Shown here: positions 1 through 7,200 of the stretch, in pieces
Layout: the number at the start of each line of letters is the position of its first letter
Position numbering within the stretch: position 1 is the first letter of the stretch
Origin: Halobacteriales archaeon
GTDB taxonomy: Archaea; Halobacteriota; Halobacteria; Halorutilales; JAHENH01
Assembly (NCBI GenBank): GCA_018609935.1
Contig: JAHENH010000034.1
Coordinates: 1-13,748, forward strand
DNA length: 13,748 bases
Direction of reading: 5' to 3'
Notes under the pieces: generated by a model
Told to the model about the DNA's origin: nothing
Databases searched by the model: none
Seen by the model: the letters and a program-made list of their open reading frames with translations, nothing else
Made by a program: the position numbers and the translations under genes

Positions 1-138
1 AATGAAGACGAACATAATGATGACCACAATGAGAATGAAGACGAACATAATGATGACCACAATGAGAATGAAGACGAACATAATGATGACCACAATGAGA
101 ATGAAGACGAACATAATGATGACCACAATGAGAATGAA
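1..138 (+). repeat. 33-bp coding tandem repeat, four perfect units
   Basis: Units start at 1, 34, 67 and 100 and are identical; a fifth keeps only the first few bases at 133. Each unit encodes 11 residues (N-E-D-E-H-N-D-D-H-N-E), so copy-number change would keep the reading frame. The first unit touches the window edge, so the true count may be higher. There are no spacers between units, so this is not a CRISPR array. Confidence 0.95.
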
Positions 139-1230
139 GGAGAAGGACATCAACATAGTGGGGGTGGAGGTATTACAATTGGACAGTTACAAGAATGGGC
201 TGACACGTTAACACAACTGTCACTTAATAAAAGTCAACTTAAAAATATAGTCTCACATAACACATTTGATGCACATGGAAGAAGTGATGATCCAGCTATG
301 GTTACCTCGTTCAGATATGTTGATGAGTCTAGGACAAGTATAAAAAGTGTACATCCCTCCTCAGTGAATGTAAAAATAGAGGGAAGACTAAATACTCATG
401 GAGAACTTGGAAAAGCAAAAAAACCATCCCATGGACATGGAGGTGAAGGCCATGGAAATAATGAAGAAGGACATGGGGAAAGTAGTGAAAGCACTAACAC
501 TAAAGAAAGTAATGAGGGAAACGGAGGTCACGGACATGAGAGTGATGGTCATGGAGGTCACGGACATGGGGAAAGTAGTGAAAGCACTAACAGTCAAAGT
601 GGACAGTTTGGCATAAGTGAGACACCCCTTGTATCTGTAGAACCAGGGGAAAGGATGATAGTCAGTGGAACTACTAATTTAAATCCTGAGGATCATACTC
701 TATTCATAGAAGTATATAAAAGTAGTTCAACTGCTAGTCTTAGTGGAAGTGAAAATGGAAATATAAATAATGGTGAATCTCTTGAAAGGGAATTTGGAAC
801 ATATACTCTTAAAGAATGGAATTTAACTGGGTTTTGGTCTAAGAGTATAGAAATTCCAGAATCTATGCCTCCTGGCAACTATACAGTTAAGATAGATGAC
901 GGTATATCAACTGATACGATAGAATACAAGACAGTTGAAAATAGAGTAAATGAAGGTGATGGCCTTAGAGAAAAGTTACAACTGAAAAACAGAGAAATAG
1001 AGGATTTAACTACACAGATAGCAGAATCTCAGAGCAGAATACAAGAGTTAAAGAAAGAAAATTCGAATCTCAAAGAGCGTGTAGAAGAATTAAGAAATAG
1101 GCTAAAAGAGCTTTCAGTTAAATTAAAGGGAAGGGAAAATAAACCTGTACAAGCTAGTATACCTATAATATTTGGTGCTATTACATTAATTAGTATGTCA
1201 GTATATGGATTTTACAGAAGATTGAATTAG
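1..1230 (+). CDS. Surface protein, His-rich acidic repeats, Ig-like domain, coiled coil, C-terminal membrane anchor (5' partial)
   Basis: Frame 1 is open from base 1 to the TAA at 1228-1230, so the gene enters from the left edge; the ATG at 298 is internal. In order, the 409 visible residues show: four copies of the 11-mer NEDEHNDDHNE; a Gly-rich linker; about 60 ordinary residues; a Gly/His/Ser stretch with many GHG motifs (window residues about 140-200); an Ig-like beta domain (V-E-P-G-E-R, later P-P-G-N-Y-T-V-K-I-D-D) at about 210-315; a Leu-heptad coiled coil at about 320-378; and one hydrophobic segment at about 383-405 ending in Y-R-R-L-N. This layout resembles haloarchaeal surface proteins held in the membrane by a C-terminal helix, exposing most of the chain outside. 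The His/Asp/Glu repeats suggest binding of zinc or another divalent metal; that is inference. The 1265 gene follows 34 bases later and is probably co-transcribed. The N-terminus and any signal peptide lie outside the window. Confidence 0.82.
   Translation, partial: NEDEHNDDHNENEDEHNDDHNENEDEHNDDHNENEDEHNDDHNENEGEGHQHSGGGGITIGQLQEWADTLTQLSLNKSQLKNIVSHNTFDAHGRSDDPAMVTSFRYVDESRTSIKSVHPSSVNVKIEGRLNTHGELGKAKKPSHGHGGEGHGNNEEGHGESSESTNTKESNEGNGGHGHESDGHGGHGHGESSESTNSQSGQFGISETPLVSVEPGERMIVSGTTNLNPEDHTLFIEVYKSSSTASLSGSENGNINNGESLEREFGTYTLKEWNLTGFWSKSIEIPESMPPGNYTVKIDDGISTDTIEYKTVENRVNEGDGLREKLQLKNREIEDLTTQIAESQSRIQELKKENSNLKERVEELRNRLKELSVKLKGRENKPVQASIPIIFGAITLISMSVYGFYRRLN
469..592 (+). repeat. 31-bp direct repeat within the His-rich domain
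   Basis: A 31-base segment at 469-499 recurs exactly at 562-592, 93 bases apart and therefore in the same frame. It encodes G-H-G-E-S-S-E-S-T-N. A shorter repeat encoding G-G-H-G-H occurs at 525-540 and 554-569. This points to local duplication as the way the His/Ser-rich region grew, separate from the 33-bp array at the left edge. Confidence 0.85.
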
Positions 1231-1264
1231 AAAATAAAATCATTAACAAATAAATTTCCAAACT

Positions 1265-1702
1265 ATGACCTATATAAATAATAAAATTAGTACAACTTTG
1301 GTTGGTCTTGTCCTGATAGTTTCTATTTTATCCTCGGTATTAATGTTATACTATACTATGAGAGTAGACTCAATGGAGAAAAAAATTGAAAAGAAAAACT
1401 CCCTTATAGATAAGAGAGAAGATAAGATAAATACTCTAAATAATAAACTAAGAAAAAAGAAAGCTTACTTGAAAGATTCAAGAATTAATCAAAAAAGTTT
1501 CCTTGAGGTCACAAGAGAATTAAAGGCTACTGAGTCAAGTTTGGAAACTGTAGCAGAAAAATATAAGCATTCTGTTAAAGAAAACCAGAGATTAAAAGAG
1601 AAAATTAGTGGTTTAAAAAATAGATCTAAGCAGGAGCTAATCAAACCTGAAAAAGATTTAATCAAAAAAATTGATACTGTTTCCAGTTGCACAATAGAGT
1701 AA
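1265..1702 (+). CDS. Small membrane-anchored coiled-coil protein
   Basis: The predicted 145-residue protein has one hydrophobic helix at about residues 8-30 (starting T-T-L-V-G-L-V-L-I-V), then an almost continuous Lys/Glu/Leu-rich coiled coil to about residue 135. This implies a helix in the membrane with a long rod on one side. The ATG at 1265 is the first that puts the hydrophobic helix at the N-terminus. It lies 34 bases behind the surface-protein gene on the same strand with no obvious promoter between, so the two are probably one operon. Both carry coiled coils, so direct pairing is plausible but unproven. No enzymatic motif or named family is recognised. Confidence 0.72.
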   Translation: MTYINNKISTTLVGLVLIVSILSSVLMLYYTMRVDSMEKKIEKKNSLIDKREDKINTLNNKLRKKKAYLKDSRINQKSFLEVTRELKATESSLETVAEKYKHSVKENQRLKEKISGLKNRSKQELIKPEKDLIKKIDTVSSCTIE

Positions 1703-2056
1703 TAGAACGTGTTAATAGCTTAGCACTATTATAAAAAATATTAAAAAAAGAATCAATAGATATTTAATATATAATTGTTGATTTTTGTGGTTGTGTTTCG
1801 TCTTGGTTGGTGACAGTTATAAATTTATTATAGTTGAGACATTATGAATTAAATATTTCACTCGATGTTGTATTAGATGTATTCCAAGACATAGATAACA
1901 TGGACAAAACTAAATAGTTCTAACAAACCATCTACATATAAATATATTATCTAGATTTCAGAAATTATAGATTTAAATTAAGATTCTTATATTTTCAACA
2001 GTAGAAAGTATTATTTAAATTGTATATTGGAAAAGTATATTAAGATAAAGATTTAT
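1703..2056. other. AT-rich intergenic stretch, no gene seen
   Basis: All frames are closed by frequent stops and there is no convincing start with a TATA box. It separates the surface-protein pair from an IS remnant whose higher G+C begins abruptly at about 2055. No RNA gene or strong hairpin was found. Confidence 0.6.
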
Positions 2057-2443
2057 GCAGCCAAAGATCTACAGGCTGTTTGAGGCGAGTGCTTCGGGGC
2101 TTGACCCCTAAGGTGAAGCCGACACGGATATTTAAATAACTATGTTTCGTACACCAAGGTACAGTCAGAGAACCCAAAAGACGGATTAAAGACCTTAATC
2201 CAACGCTGACTGAGATAATCAGTTTGGAAATGTGGCTCCTCTCAAAATCCGCCATTATGGCGGTGCGACGGGAGTTTCAACGGGTCGTGGTGGAGCCGCC
2301 GACCCTCACGGACGCATCGGGGGTTCGGGTGTGAATTCCAGCCAACCCTTCGTGGGGAGGTCGAGGGGAATTAAATTCGTCTGCGGGTGCTGTGCAGCCC
2401 TAAACGGCGAACCCTCGGGGCTTGTCCCCGAGGTACTTCACAA
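2057..2443 (+). pseudogene. tnpB: tnpB 3'-end remnant (IS200/IS605 family)
   Basis: This G+C-rich block stands out sharply from its AT-rich surroundings. Pieces in shifting frames read like the C-terminal part of a TnpB: Y-R-L-F-E-A near 2069, T-K-V-Q-S-E-N-P-K near 2155, and W-K-C-G-S-S-Q-N at about 2227, which may be a damaged zinc-ribbon segment. The tail ends L-N-G-E-P-S-G-L-V-P-E-V-L-H, encoded by the right-end hairpin. The other remnant in this window (11693-12042) likewise ends with its tail encoded by a hairpin. TnpB is an RNA-guided nuclease; this copy has lost its RuvC-I and RuvC-II regions and many frames, so it cannot be active. The 3' end of such elements also specifies the omega guide RNA, so a structured-RNA relic is possible. 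Family assignment is moderate because no single long motif survives. Confidence 0.5.
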
Positions 2444-2444
2444 T
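2413..2444 (+). other. IS200/IS605 right-end hairpin plus shared TCACAAT end motif
   Basis: A perfect 8-bp stem, CCTCGGGG at 2413-2420 with CCCCGAGG at 2426-2433, closes a 5-base loop. It is followed at 2438-2444 by TCACAAT. The same order, G/C hairpin then TCACAAT, occurs at 12014-12040 behind the other tnpB 3' remnant. IS200/IS605 transposases recognise subterminal hairpins and cut a few bases outside them, which fits. A second perfect stem, CCGCC/GGCGG, lies at 2249-2263. Confidence 0.65.
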
Positions 2445-3662
2445 ATGGGTACAAAAAGGAATTCTTGTATGATTTTCTTAACTTGTTCACTTGATATTGG
2501 ATCTCCTACACAGAAATTACCTCCAAACAGGAAACACTTTATAGTTCTCTTTACTTCATCACTGTCTATTTGTCCGTTATTGTTTGTGTCGTATTGGTCT
2601 ATTACAGATTGAGATACACTCATTGTAACAGTAGTTCCTTCACTACTACCATCTTTTGCTGTAACTACAACGGTATAGTTCTCTCCTAGTTGGGCATTAG
2701 AAGAAACATCAAATGTTACAGTTGGCTTGTGACTAGTAAGTGTAGTCCATCCCCAACCAACACTTTCGTTATGATTGTCATTATCTTGATCAGTAGAAAC
2801 AAATAATCCTCCATCATCTTGGCTACTATTAAATGAAAAAACACTTGGAATGTTTCTTACTGTTACTCCTCTCGAGTTTCCCAGGTTTATTGATAGAGTA
2901 GTCTTTCCATTGGGTCCAGTATCACTCATGGATACACTTTTTATTAGTGATCCTCCAGGTGAATTGCTTGTTACGTTCGTTTTTACTAGAGGTTGGTGGT
3001 TGTGAGAATTTCACTTTTCCATAGGTTGAATCCGTCCCAAGCTAGACCACTTCCAAACTTACTGCCAAAAGAAGATACTTGATTGCCTGTTGTATCTATT
3101 TTATAGATTTTATCGTTAAAAACATCACTAAGTATTAAGTGTTCTCCGTTCCATGCTAGTGATCTTGGAAAATTAGTTGGTGTATTAAATTTATCTACTA
3201 TACTCATCTGTTGGGTGTCTATTTTTTGTATTTCATCTGAACTACCAATACTGTCAAAGTCTACTAACCAAATATTTTTCCCATCATAAGCTAATCCTTT
3301 TGAAGTGTCCTCAGCAGCCGCAGAATCTACTGTTTGTCCATCTGTAGTTATTTTATAGACTTTACCGTCTTGGGGGTTTGACATCCATAAGTGTGATCCA
3401 TCCCATGCTAGACCATCTACAGATTGGTTGTTTCCAGGTGCTTTAAATGATTTAATTGAAGTTCCATTGATGCTGATTTTATGGATTTCGTCGCTGAAAC
3501 CGTCTGCTGTCCAAAAGTTTTGTCCATCTCAAGCTAGTCCTGTAGTGCCTGGTAGACCTTCTACTTGATCTATTTTTTCACCTTGAGAACCGCACCTCCC
3601 ACTGCTAAAGCCATCAATAAAAATCCTGCAATAAGTAGACCTCCAATCCGACTATATTTCAT
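2438..3662 (-). pseudogene. Secreted beta-propeller-like protein with C-terminal dockerin/EF-hand, broken
   Basis: Joining frames from the ATG at 3662 rebuilds about 400 residues. First comes a signal peptide (starting M-K-Y-S-R-I-G-G-L-L-I-A-G-F). Then come repeated propeller-like blades with the motif G-L-A-W-D-G, Y/W and I-x-K-I, at about 50-residue spacing. An Ig/cadherin-like beta domain follows, and finally an EF-hand loop D-T-N-N-N-G-Q-I-D-S-D-E and a second helix pair, as in haloarchaeal dockerin-like tails. Lesions: a frameshift just after the signal peptide (about 3595), a TGA at 3531-3529 exactly where the blade motif needs Trp (TGG), and a frameshift at about 2990-3010. The stop codon lies inside the neighbouring IS right end (2438-2440), so the last residues V-P-I-L are IS-derived. 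An intact version would be an exported calcium-binding surface protein. Confidence 0.72.
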
Positions 3663-3742
3663 ACACAAAAATTTATTCTATATGTATTTAAAAAAAGGGA
3701 TTATATTTTTCTAAATAATATCAAAAATATGAAAAAGACCAG

Positions 3743-4041
3743 ATGATTATAATTTTTGGAGATAGAAAAATAGGTCTTGAAACAACTAAACTGTCAAACA
3801 AGATCGGGAGGATAAAGTTACAATAATAGAAAAAGTACCAGGACAGGTTTGAAAAAACTACAGAGAAATATATATAGAAACTATTATAAATGGAGATACA
3901 GTACTGGAACCAATTCTTAAAAAACCTCAACCTGAACTATGTGAGGCTAACACATACTTAACAGATAATACAGTAACTAATCTTACAATCTGTATGGGAG
4001 CACAGAATCTATCTCTTGGAATGTTTAGATTTCTTAACTAA
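3743..4041 (+). pseudogene. TrkA-type NAD-binding (RCK N) domain, broken and truncated
   Basis: From the ATG at 3743 the protein reads M-I-I-I-F-G-D-R-K-I-G-L-E-T-T-K-L, which matches the first Rossmann strand and glycine loop of TrkA N-terminal domains (usual pattern G-x-G-x-x-G, here degraded). A shift of one frame near 3805-3815 continues K-V-T-I-I-E-K-V-P, the second strand with its acidic NAD-ribose residue. Then come N-G-D-T-V-L-E-P and Y-L-T-D-N-T-V-T-N-L, typical of the later part of the domain. A TGA interrupts at 3850-3852, the domain ends at TAA 4039-4041, and no C-terminal RCK half follows. Intact relatives gate Trk/Ktr potassium uptake, a sensible function in a halophile, but this copy is dead. 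Confidence 0.68.
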
Positions 4042-4125
4042 CTGTCAATCAAGTCAATCAACAAGTAAAAATTCACAACCTTCTAACTATTGAAGGATTC
4101 TGTACCTCTAATAAAAACCTATCAA

Positions 4126-4159
4126 ATATGTCTGGAGACATATCTTTTTGTTTTTCTTA
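4126..4159 (+). terminator. Palindrome followed by T-rich tract, terminator-like
   Basis: ATATGTCT at 4126-4133 and AGACATAT at 4136-4143 form a perfect 8-bp inverted repeat around GG. A tract almost entirely of T follows (4145-4159). T-rich tracts end transcription in archaea, so this could close the TrkA-like unit. A smaller perfect stem, CCTTC/GAAGG, sits at 4079-4096, just after TTCACAA, and might instead be another IS-end scrap. Confidence 0.45.
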
Positions 4160-4180
4160 TTTAGAGTAATGGAGTAGTAA

Positions 4181-4309
4181 ACAGCCTCGGGTGCGGTGTC
4201 AGAGAAAGTGGTTGAACAGTATATCGAAGAAATGGAACACTTGGCCGAATATCGGGCTTCACCCCCGACACCGATGAGTCGGAAAAACTTACACTTGAAG
4301 GTTGTTTAG
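4181..4309 (+). pseudogene. tnpA: Possible tnpA (Y1 HUH transposase) C-terminal fragment
   Basis: This short block is richer in G+C than its flanks and reads S-G-A-V-S-E-K-V-V-E-Q-Y-I-E-E-M-E-H-L before TAG at 4307-4309. It resembles the C-terminal end of IS200-type TnpA, where a G-x-V-S turn leads into a final helix V-x-x-Y-I-E. The catalytic HUH and Tyr segments are absent. The DNA also forms a long-range stem, CGGTGTC 4194-4200 with GACACCG 4267-4273, so a structured IS end is an alternative. Confidence 0.42.
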
Positions 4310-4350
4310 AACAATAAATTTTTTACGTGTATTTTCTTTGTTAAATTGAG

Positions 4351-4360
4351 TTATATATTT
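4351..4360 (+). promoter_or_regulatory. TATA box for the kinase gene
   Basis: TTATATATTT lies about 27-36 bases ahead of the ATG at 4387, the spacing expected for an archaeal promoter driving an almost leaderless transcript. No Shine-Dalgarno sequence precedes the start. This supports 4387 over the in-frame TTG at 4369. Confidence 0.6.
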
Positions 4361-4386
4361 ATGTTGTTTTGAAAAATTGTTTTATT

Positions 4387-5799
4387 ATGGTCGATAAAGA
4401 TCTTGATTTATCTTTATTTAAGAATTGTTTAGATGTTGCACCTATTTGTGTAATTATTACAGAGACCACAAATAGAGAGGGTGATAATCCTATTGTATAT
4501 GTTAATAAAAAATTTACTGAACTAACTGGATATAATAGAGATGAAATAATTGGTCGTGATTGTAGGTTTCTTCAGGGCGCCAGATACCTCAAAACAAAAA
4601 ACAGATAAAATAAAAGAAGCAATAGACAGCCAACAACCTATATCATTGGTGTTGGCTAACTATAAAAAGAGTGGTGAGAAATTCCAAAACCAACTATACA
4701 TATCACCAATATCCGATGGTAACAATGATCTAATAAACTATGTTAGTTTTCAAATAGACGTTACAGAAAAAATAAGATATAGAGAGGAACTGGAACTTTT
4801 CAAAAAAGCAGTAGAAAGTTCTGGACATGCTATATATATTACAAATAGAGATGTAACTATTGAATATGTAAATAAAGCATTTGAAGAAATAACTGGATAT
4901 AATAAAAAAGAAATTATAGGGAAAAAATCCAAGTATATTGATGCCAGGTAATCAGCCTGAGGAATATTATCAAAATCTTTGGGATACAATACTGTCAGGT
5001 GAAACCTGTAATGGAAAAATTATAAATAAAAGAAAGTATGGTGAGTTATATATTGCTAATCAAACTATTGCTCCAATAACTAATGAAAATGGTGAAATAG
5101 AAAACTTTGTAGCTGTTCAAGATGATATAACAGAGTTAAAAATGCAGAGACAGAAACTTGATGTTCTGCATAGAGTATTGCGTCATAACTTAAGAAATGA
5201 TATCTCCATACTAAATACATACATCGATATGATACTAGAAAAGTCTGAAGATGAAGAAATAATAGATCTTGTCAAAAAAATTAAAAATGCTACGGCAGGA
5301 CTTGAAAATATAAGTGATAAAACAAATGATATGAAGGAAATATTACAAATTGTAACTAATTCTTCTAATAAAGATGTCTATGTAGATTTACAAGAAAAAT
5401 TAAAACGATATAAAAATGAGCTATTAAAAAGTCACCCTAACTTATCTATTAGCTTGGATATTCCAGAAGGAAAAATAAATTCTTTTTTTTATTATTGTAT
5501 TTAGAAATATTTTAGAATATCTTGTCAGCCGTAATAATTCTGAAAATCCTAAAATCAATATAAAAGGAGAAATCTCTGAAAAAAACATTTTTGAAATTAC
5601 AACTAGAAATAATGACTCGCCTATTCCTGAAAATGTTAAACATTCTATGAGGGAAAGGGAATAAACACCTCTAAAAAATACTGAGGGACTTGAACTATGG
5701 CTTTTTCACTGGATCCTTTTAAAACTAGGAGGATCTTTTAAGATTGAGGAAGATAATAATGGGAATATAATAAAATTAGAAATACCAAGAACAGAATAA
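4387..5799 (+). pseudogene. PAS-PAS sensor histidine kinase (haloarchaeal type), broken
   Basis: Four reading-frame segments join into one cytoplasmic kinase of about 470 residues. PAS1 carries [16 protein letters not shown] and G-R-D-C-R-F-L-Q-G, the latter like the flavin-site motif of LOV/PAS domains (N-C-R-F-L-Q). PAS2 carries I-E-Y-V-N-K-A-F-E-E-I-T-G-Y. The dimerisation/phosphoacceptor helix reads L-H-R-V-L-R-H-N-L-R-N-D, with the His to be phosphorylated. A worn HATPase domain has an N-box like F-R-N-I-L-E-Y and ends G-L-E-L-W-L-F-H-W-I. Frames go 1, 2, 3, 1, which needs three single-base insertions: near 4575, in the A6 run at 4922-4927, and in the T8 run at 5483-5490. A TAA at 5662-5664 also breaks the ATPase domain. 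There is no transmembrane segment. Having Asp rather than Asn in R-D-C-R-F-L-Q, it keeps the Cys used by LOV photoreceptors, but light sensing is only a possibility. Confidence 0.8.
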
Positions 5800-5869
5800 C
5801 TTCAATTCTTTTTAGAAAAATATGTTAATATTATTAAAAAAATGTATTATTATATACTTATATATATTT

Positions 5870-6533
5870 ATGTATTATGTTAGAGGGGGTAAACTTTCTA
5901 TTTCTAGTTTTTTCTTTGCTAGCTTTTATGAAAAGGTGATGTTTCCAATAGAAAAGATATTTCTTAGAAACCATCGATATTATTTAGTAGAAGATATCTC
6001 AGGTTCAGTATTGGATTTAGGGTGTGGTACTGGATTGATGTTCCCTTATTTTAAAGATATATCTACAGATAGATCTGATATCTCTTTTTTTGCAATAGAC
6101 CCTGACTCTTATATGTTAAATAGATCTGTTGAAAAAGCACAAAAAATAGATCTAGATATAAATACTTTTTTAGCGGATGGTGAAGTTCTTCCATTCCAAG
6201 ATAATTCATTTGATTTTGTAATAGCATCCCTAGTATTTTGTACTATACCTAGACTTGATTTGGCATTATCTGAAATTTCACGTATATTAAAACCAAAAGG
6301 TCAGCTAAGGTTTTTAGAGCATATAAGAACAAAAAATTTTATGGGAATTTTTTTAGACTTTTTAGCACTTATATGGTAACTATATAGCTGATGGATGCCA
6401 TCTTAACCGTAATACTGATAAAATATTAGTAAATGATGATAGATTTTCTGTAGTGGATCTTCAAAGAATTAATACAAAAATACCAACTATTGTTCCCATA
6501 ATAAAAGGTAAATTAGAGCTTCAACCCGAATAA
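5870..6533 (+). pseudogene. Class I SAM-dependent methyltransferase (Methyltransf_11/UbiE-like), frameshifted
   Basis: The protein shows SAM motif I, V-L-D-L-G-C-G-T-G, then A-I-D-P-D (acidic residue that binds SAM ribose), D-G-E-V-L-P-F-Q-D-N-S-F-D-F-V and E-I-S-R-I-L-K-P-K-G, the classic order of small-molecule or quinone-type methyltransferases. TGG-TAA at about 6374-6379 ends the first frame, but a neighbouring frame continues A-D-G-C-H-L-N-R-N-T to TAA 6531-6533; that motif is the usual C-terminal landmark. So the gene suffered a small indel near 6375 and has lost some residues there. The start is uncertain: ATG 5870 is chosen because the 48 bases ahead (from ATG 5822) look like TATA-rich promoter DNA. 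The substrate is not predictable. It follows the kinase by about 70 bases on the same strand. Confidence 0.75.
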
Positions 6534-6539
6534 CTCGAG

Positions 6540-6633
6540 GAATTCCCTTGTTTAAGGAGCGTAGCGGGCGGGGATGGGGGGAGATTGGATGAAAGGTGTT
6601 AATAAGACAATACTATTTAAGTATAATTGTTGT
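6540..6633 (+). other. Probable IS left flank upstream of the tnpB remnant
   Basis: An abrupt G-rich block (about 6560-6583) with CCTT/AAGG at 6546-6557 follows the methyltransferase stop directly. It is followed by a TATA-like TATTTAAG (about 6614-6621) positioned for the tnpB start at 6634. Composition and position fit the left end of an IS200/IS605 element. No sequence match to the other putative left ends in this window was seen by eye. Confidence 0.35.
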
Positions 6634-7200
6634 ATGAGGCAACCCGTCATGGTAATAGGTAAAAATTGCCGCATAGAGACGAGCTACAGGAGACTATGGA
6701 GGTCTACAGTCAAGCTCTATAGTTCTGTATAGATGTGGTATGGGAAAACAAAATGTTACAGTCTGAAGTAATCTCCATTATGAGTGTTACTACCTAATAT
6801 GTGAAGAATTTGATCTTCCCTGCCTAGTTAACCTATAATTGTCCTGCAACACGCTATAGAAGTGGTCAAGGAATCAGACTCTAAGCCTGAAGCCAAAAAA
6901 GAATATAGTCCACGATAAAACTTCCCAAGAAGTGTATCTGTAAATCGAGACTGGACATGACTAGATCTTTTGACGCTTGATGGTAGGGTGAAACTAGATA
7001 TAGAGATCTCTGGATACTTTGAGGAATACCTTGACTGTGGAATACGGGAATTCATCTTAGTAAAGGAGAATGGGGAGTTTTATTTTTGTTTTGTGTTTGC
7101 TAAAGAGGTGGAAGTTGATCCATCTTCTCTCTGTGACGCTTCAGGCAAGTACCAACACAATACTGGAAAGAAGGGTATTTGTACTAAGAGATATGGATAG
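6634..7200 (+). pseudogene. tnpB: tnpB 5'-half remnant (IS200/IS605)
   Basis: Joined frames read M-R-Q-P-V-M-V-I-G-K, then H-R-D-E-L-Q-E-T-M-E-V-Y-S-Q-A-L, V-V-W-E-N-K, E-E-F-D-L-P, V-L-Q-H-A-I-E-V-V-K-E-S and T-L-D-G-R-V-K-L-D-I-E-I-S-G-Y-F, ending G-E-F-Y-F-C-F-V-F-A-K-E-V-E-V. This is the N-terminal recognition/wedge part of archaeal TnpB up to just before the RuvC-I Asp, which is missing. Lesions: one base lost from an A run near 6662, TAG 6720-6722, shifts near 6770 and 6837, TAA 6916-6918 and TGA 6958-6960. After about residue V-E-V-D-P-S-S the sequence no longer follows TnpB, so the 3' half was deleted or replaced. The number of lesions marks this as an old insertion. Confidence 0.78.

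Noticed and set aside
1..138. CRISPR array
   Set aside because: The units are directly abutting and identical with no spacers, and they encode protein in frame.
2..211. A Met/Thr-rich 69-residue repeat protein
   Set aside because: It is a shifted-frame reading of the 33-bp repeat. Frame 1 is open through the repeat and continues into a protein with recognisable domains.
388..597. A minus-strand Ser/Thr/Phe-rich protein
   Set aside because: Antisense of the Gly/His-rich repeats of the surface protein; no promoter or family.
2040..2440. tRNA, RNase P or SRP RNA in the G+C-rich block
   Set aside because: No cloverleaf with the T-arm consensus and no known core motif of RNase P or SRP RNA was found. 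Tail-like TnpB residues and IS-type hairpins explain it better.
2232..2612. A 126-residue plus-strand protein
   Set aside because: Its first part is the tnpB tail and IS hairpin; its second part is the antisense of the dockerin-like gene. It spans two unrelated features.
3529..5664. Stop-codon reassignment or selenocysteine/pyrrolysine use explaining the internal stops
   Set aside because: TAA, TGA and TAG all interrupt genes, at positions wanting different residues, and accompany frameshifts. No SECIS-like element or Pyl context was seen.
5822..5869. Extended N-terminus of the methyltransferase from ATG 5822
   Set aside because: It encodes a low-complexity Ile/Leu/Tyr run typical of translated TATA-rich promoter DNA. 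The domain begins after 5870, though the start remains uncertain.
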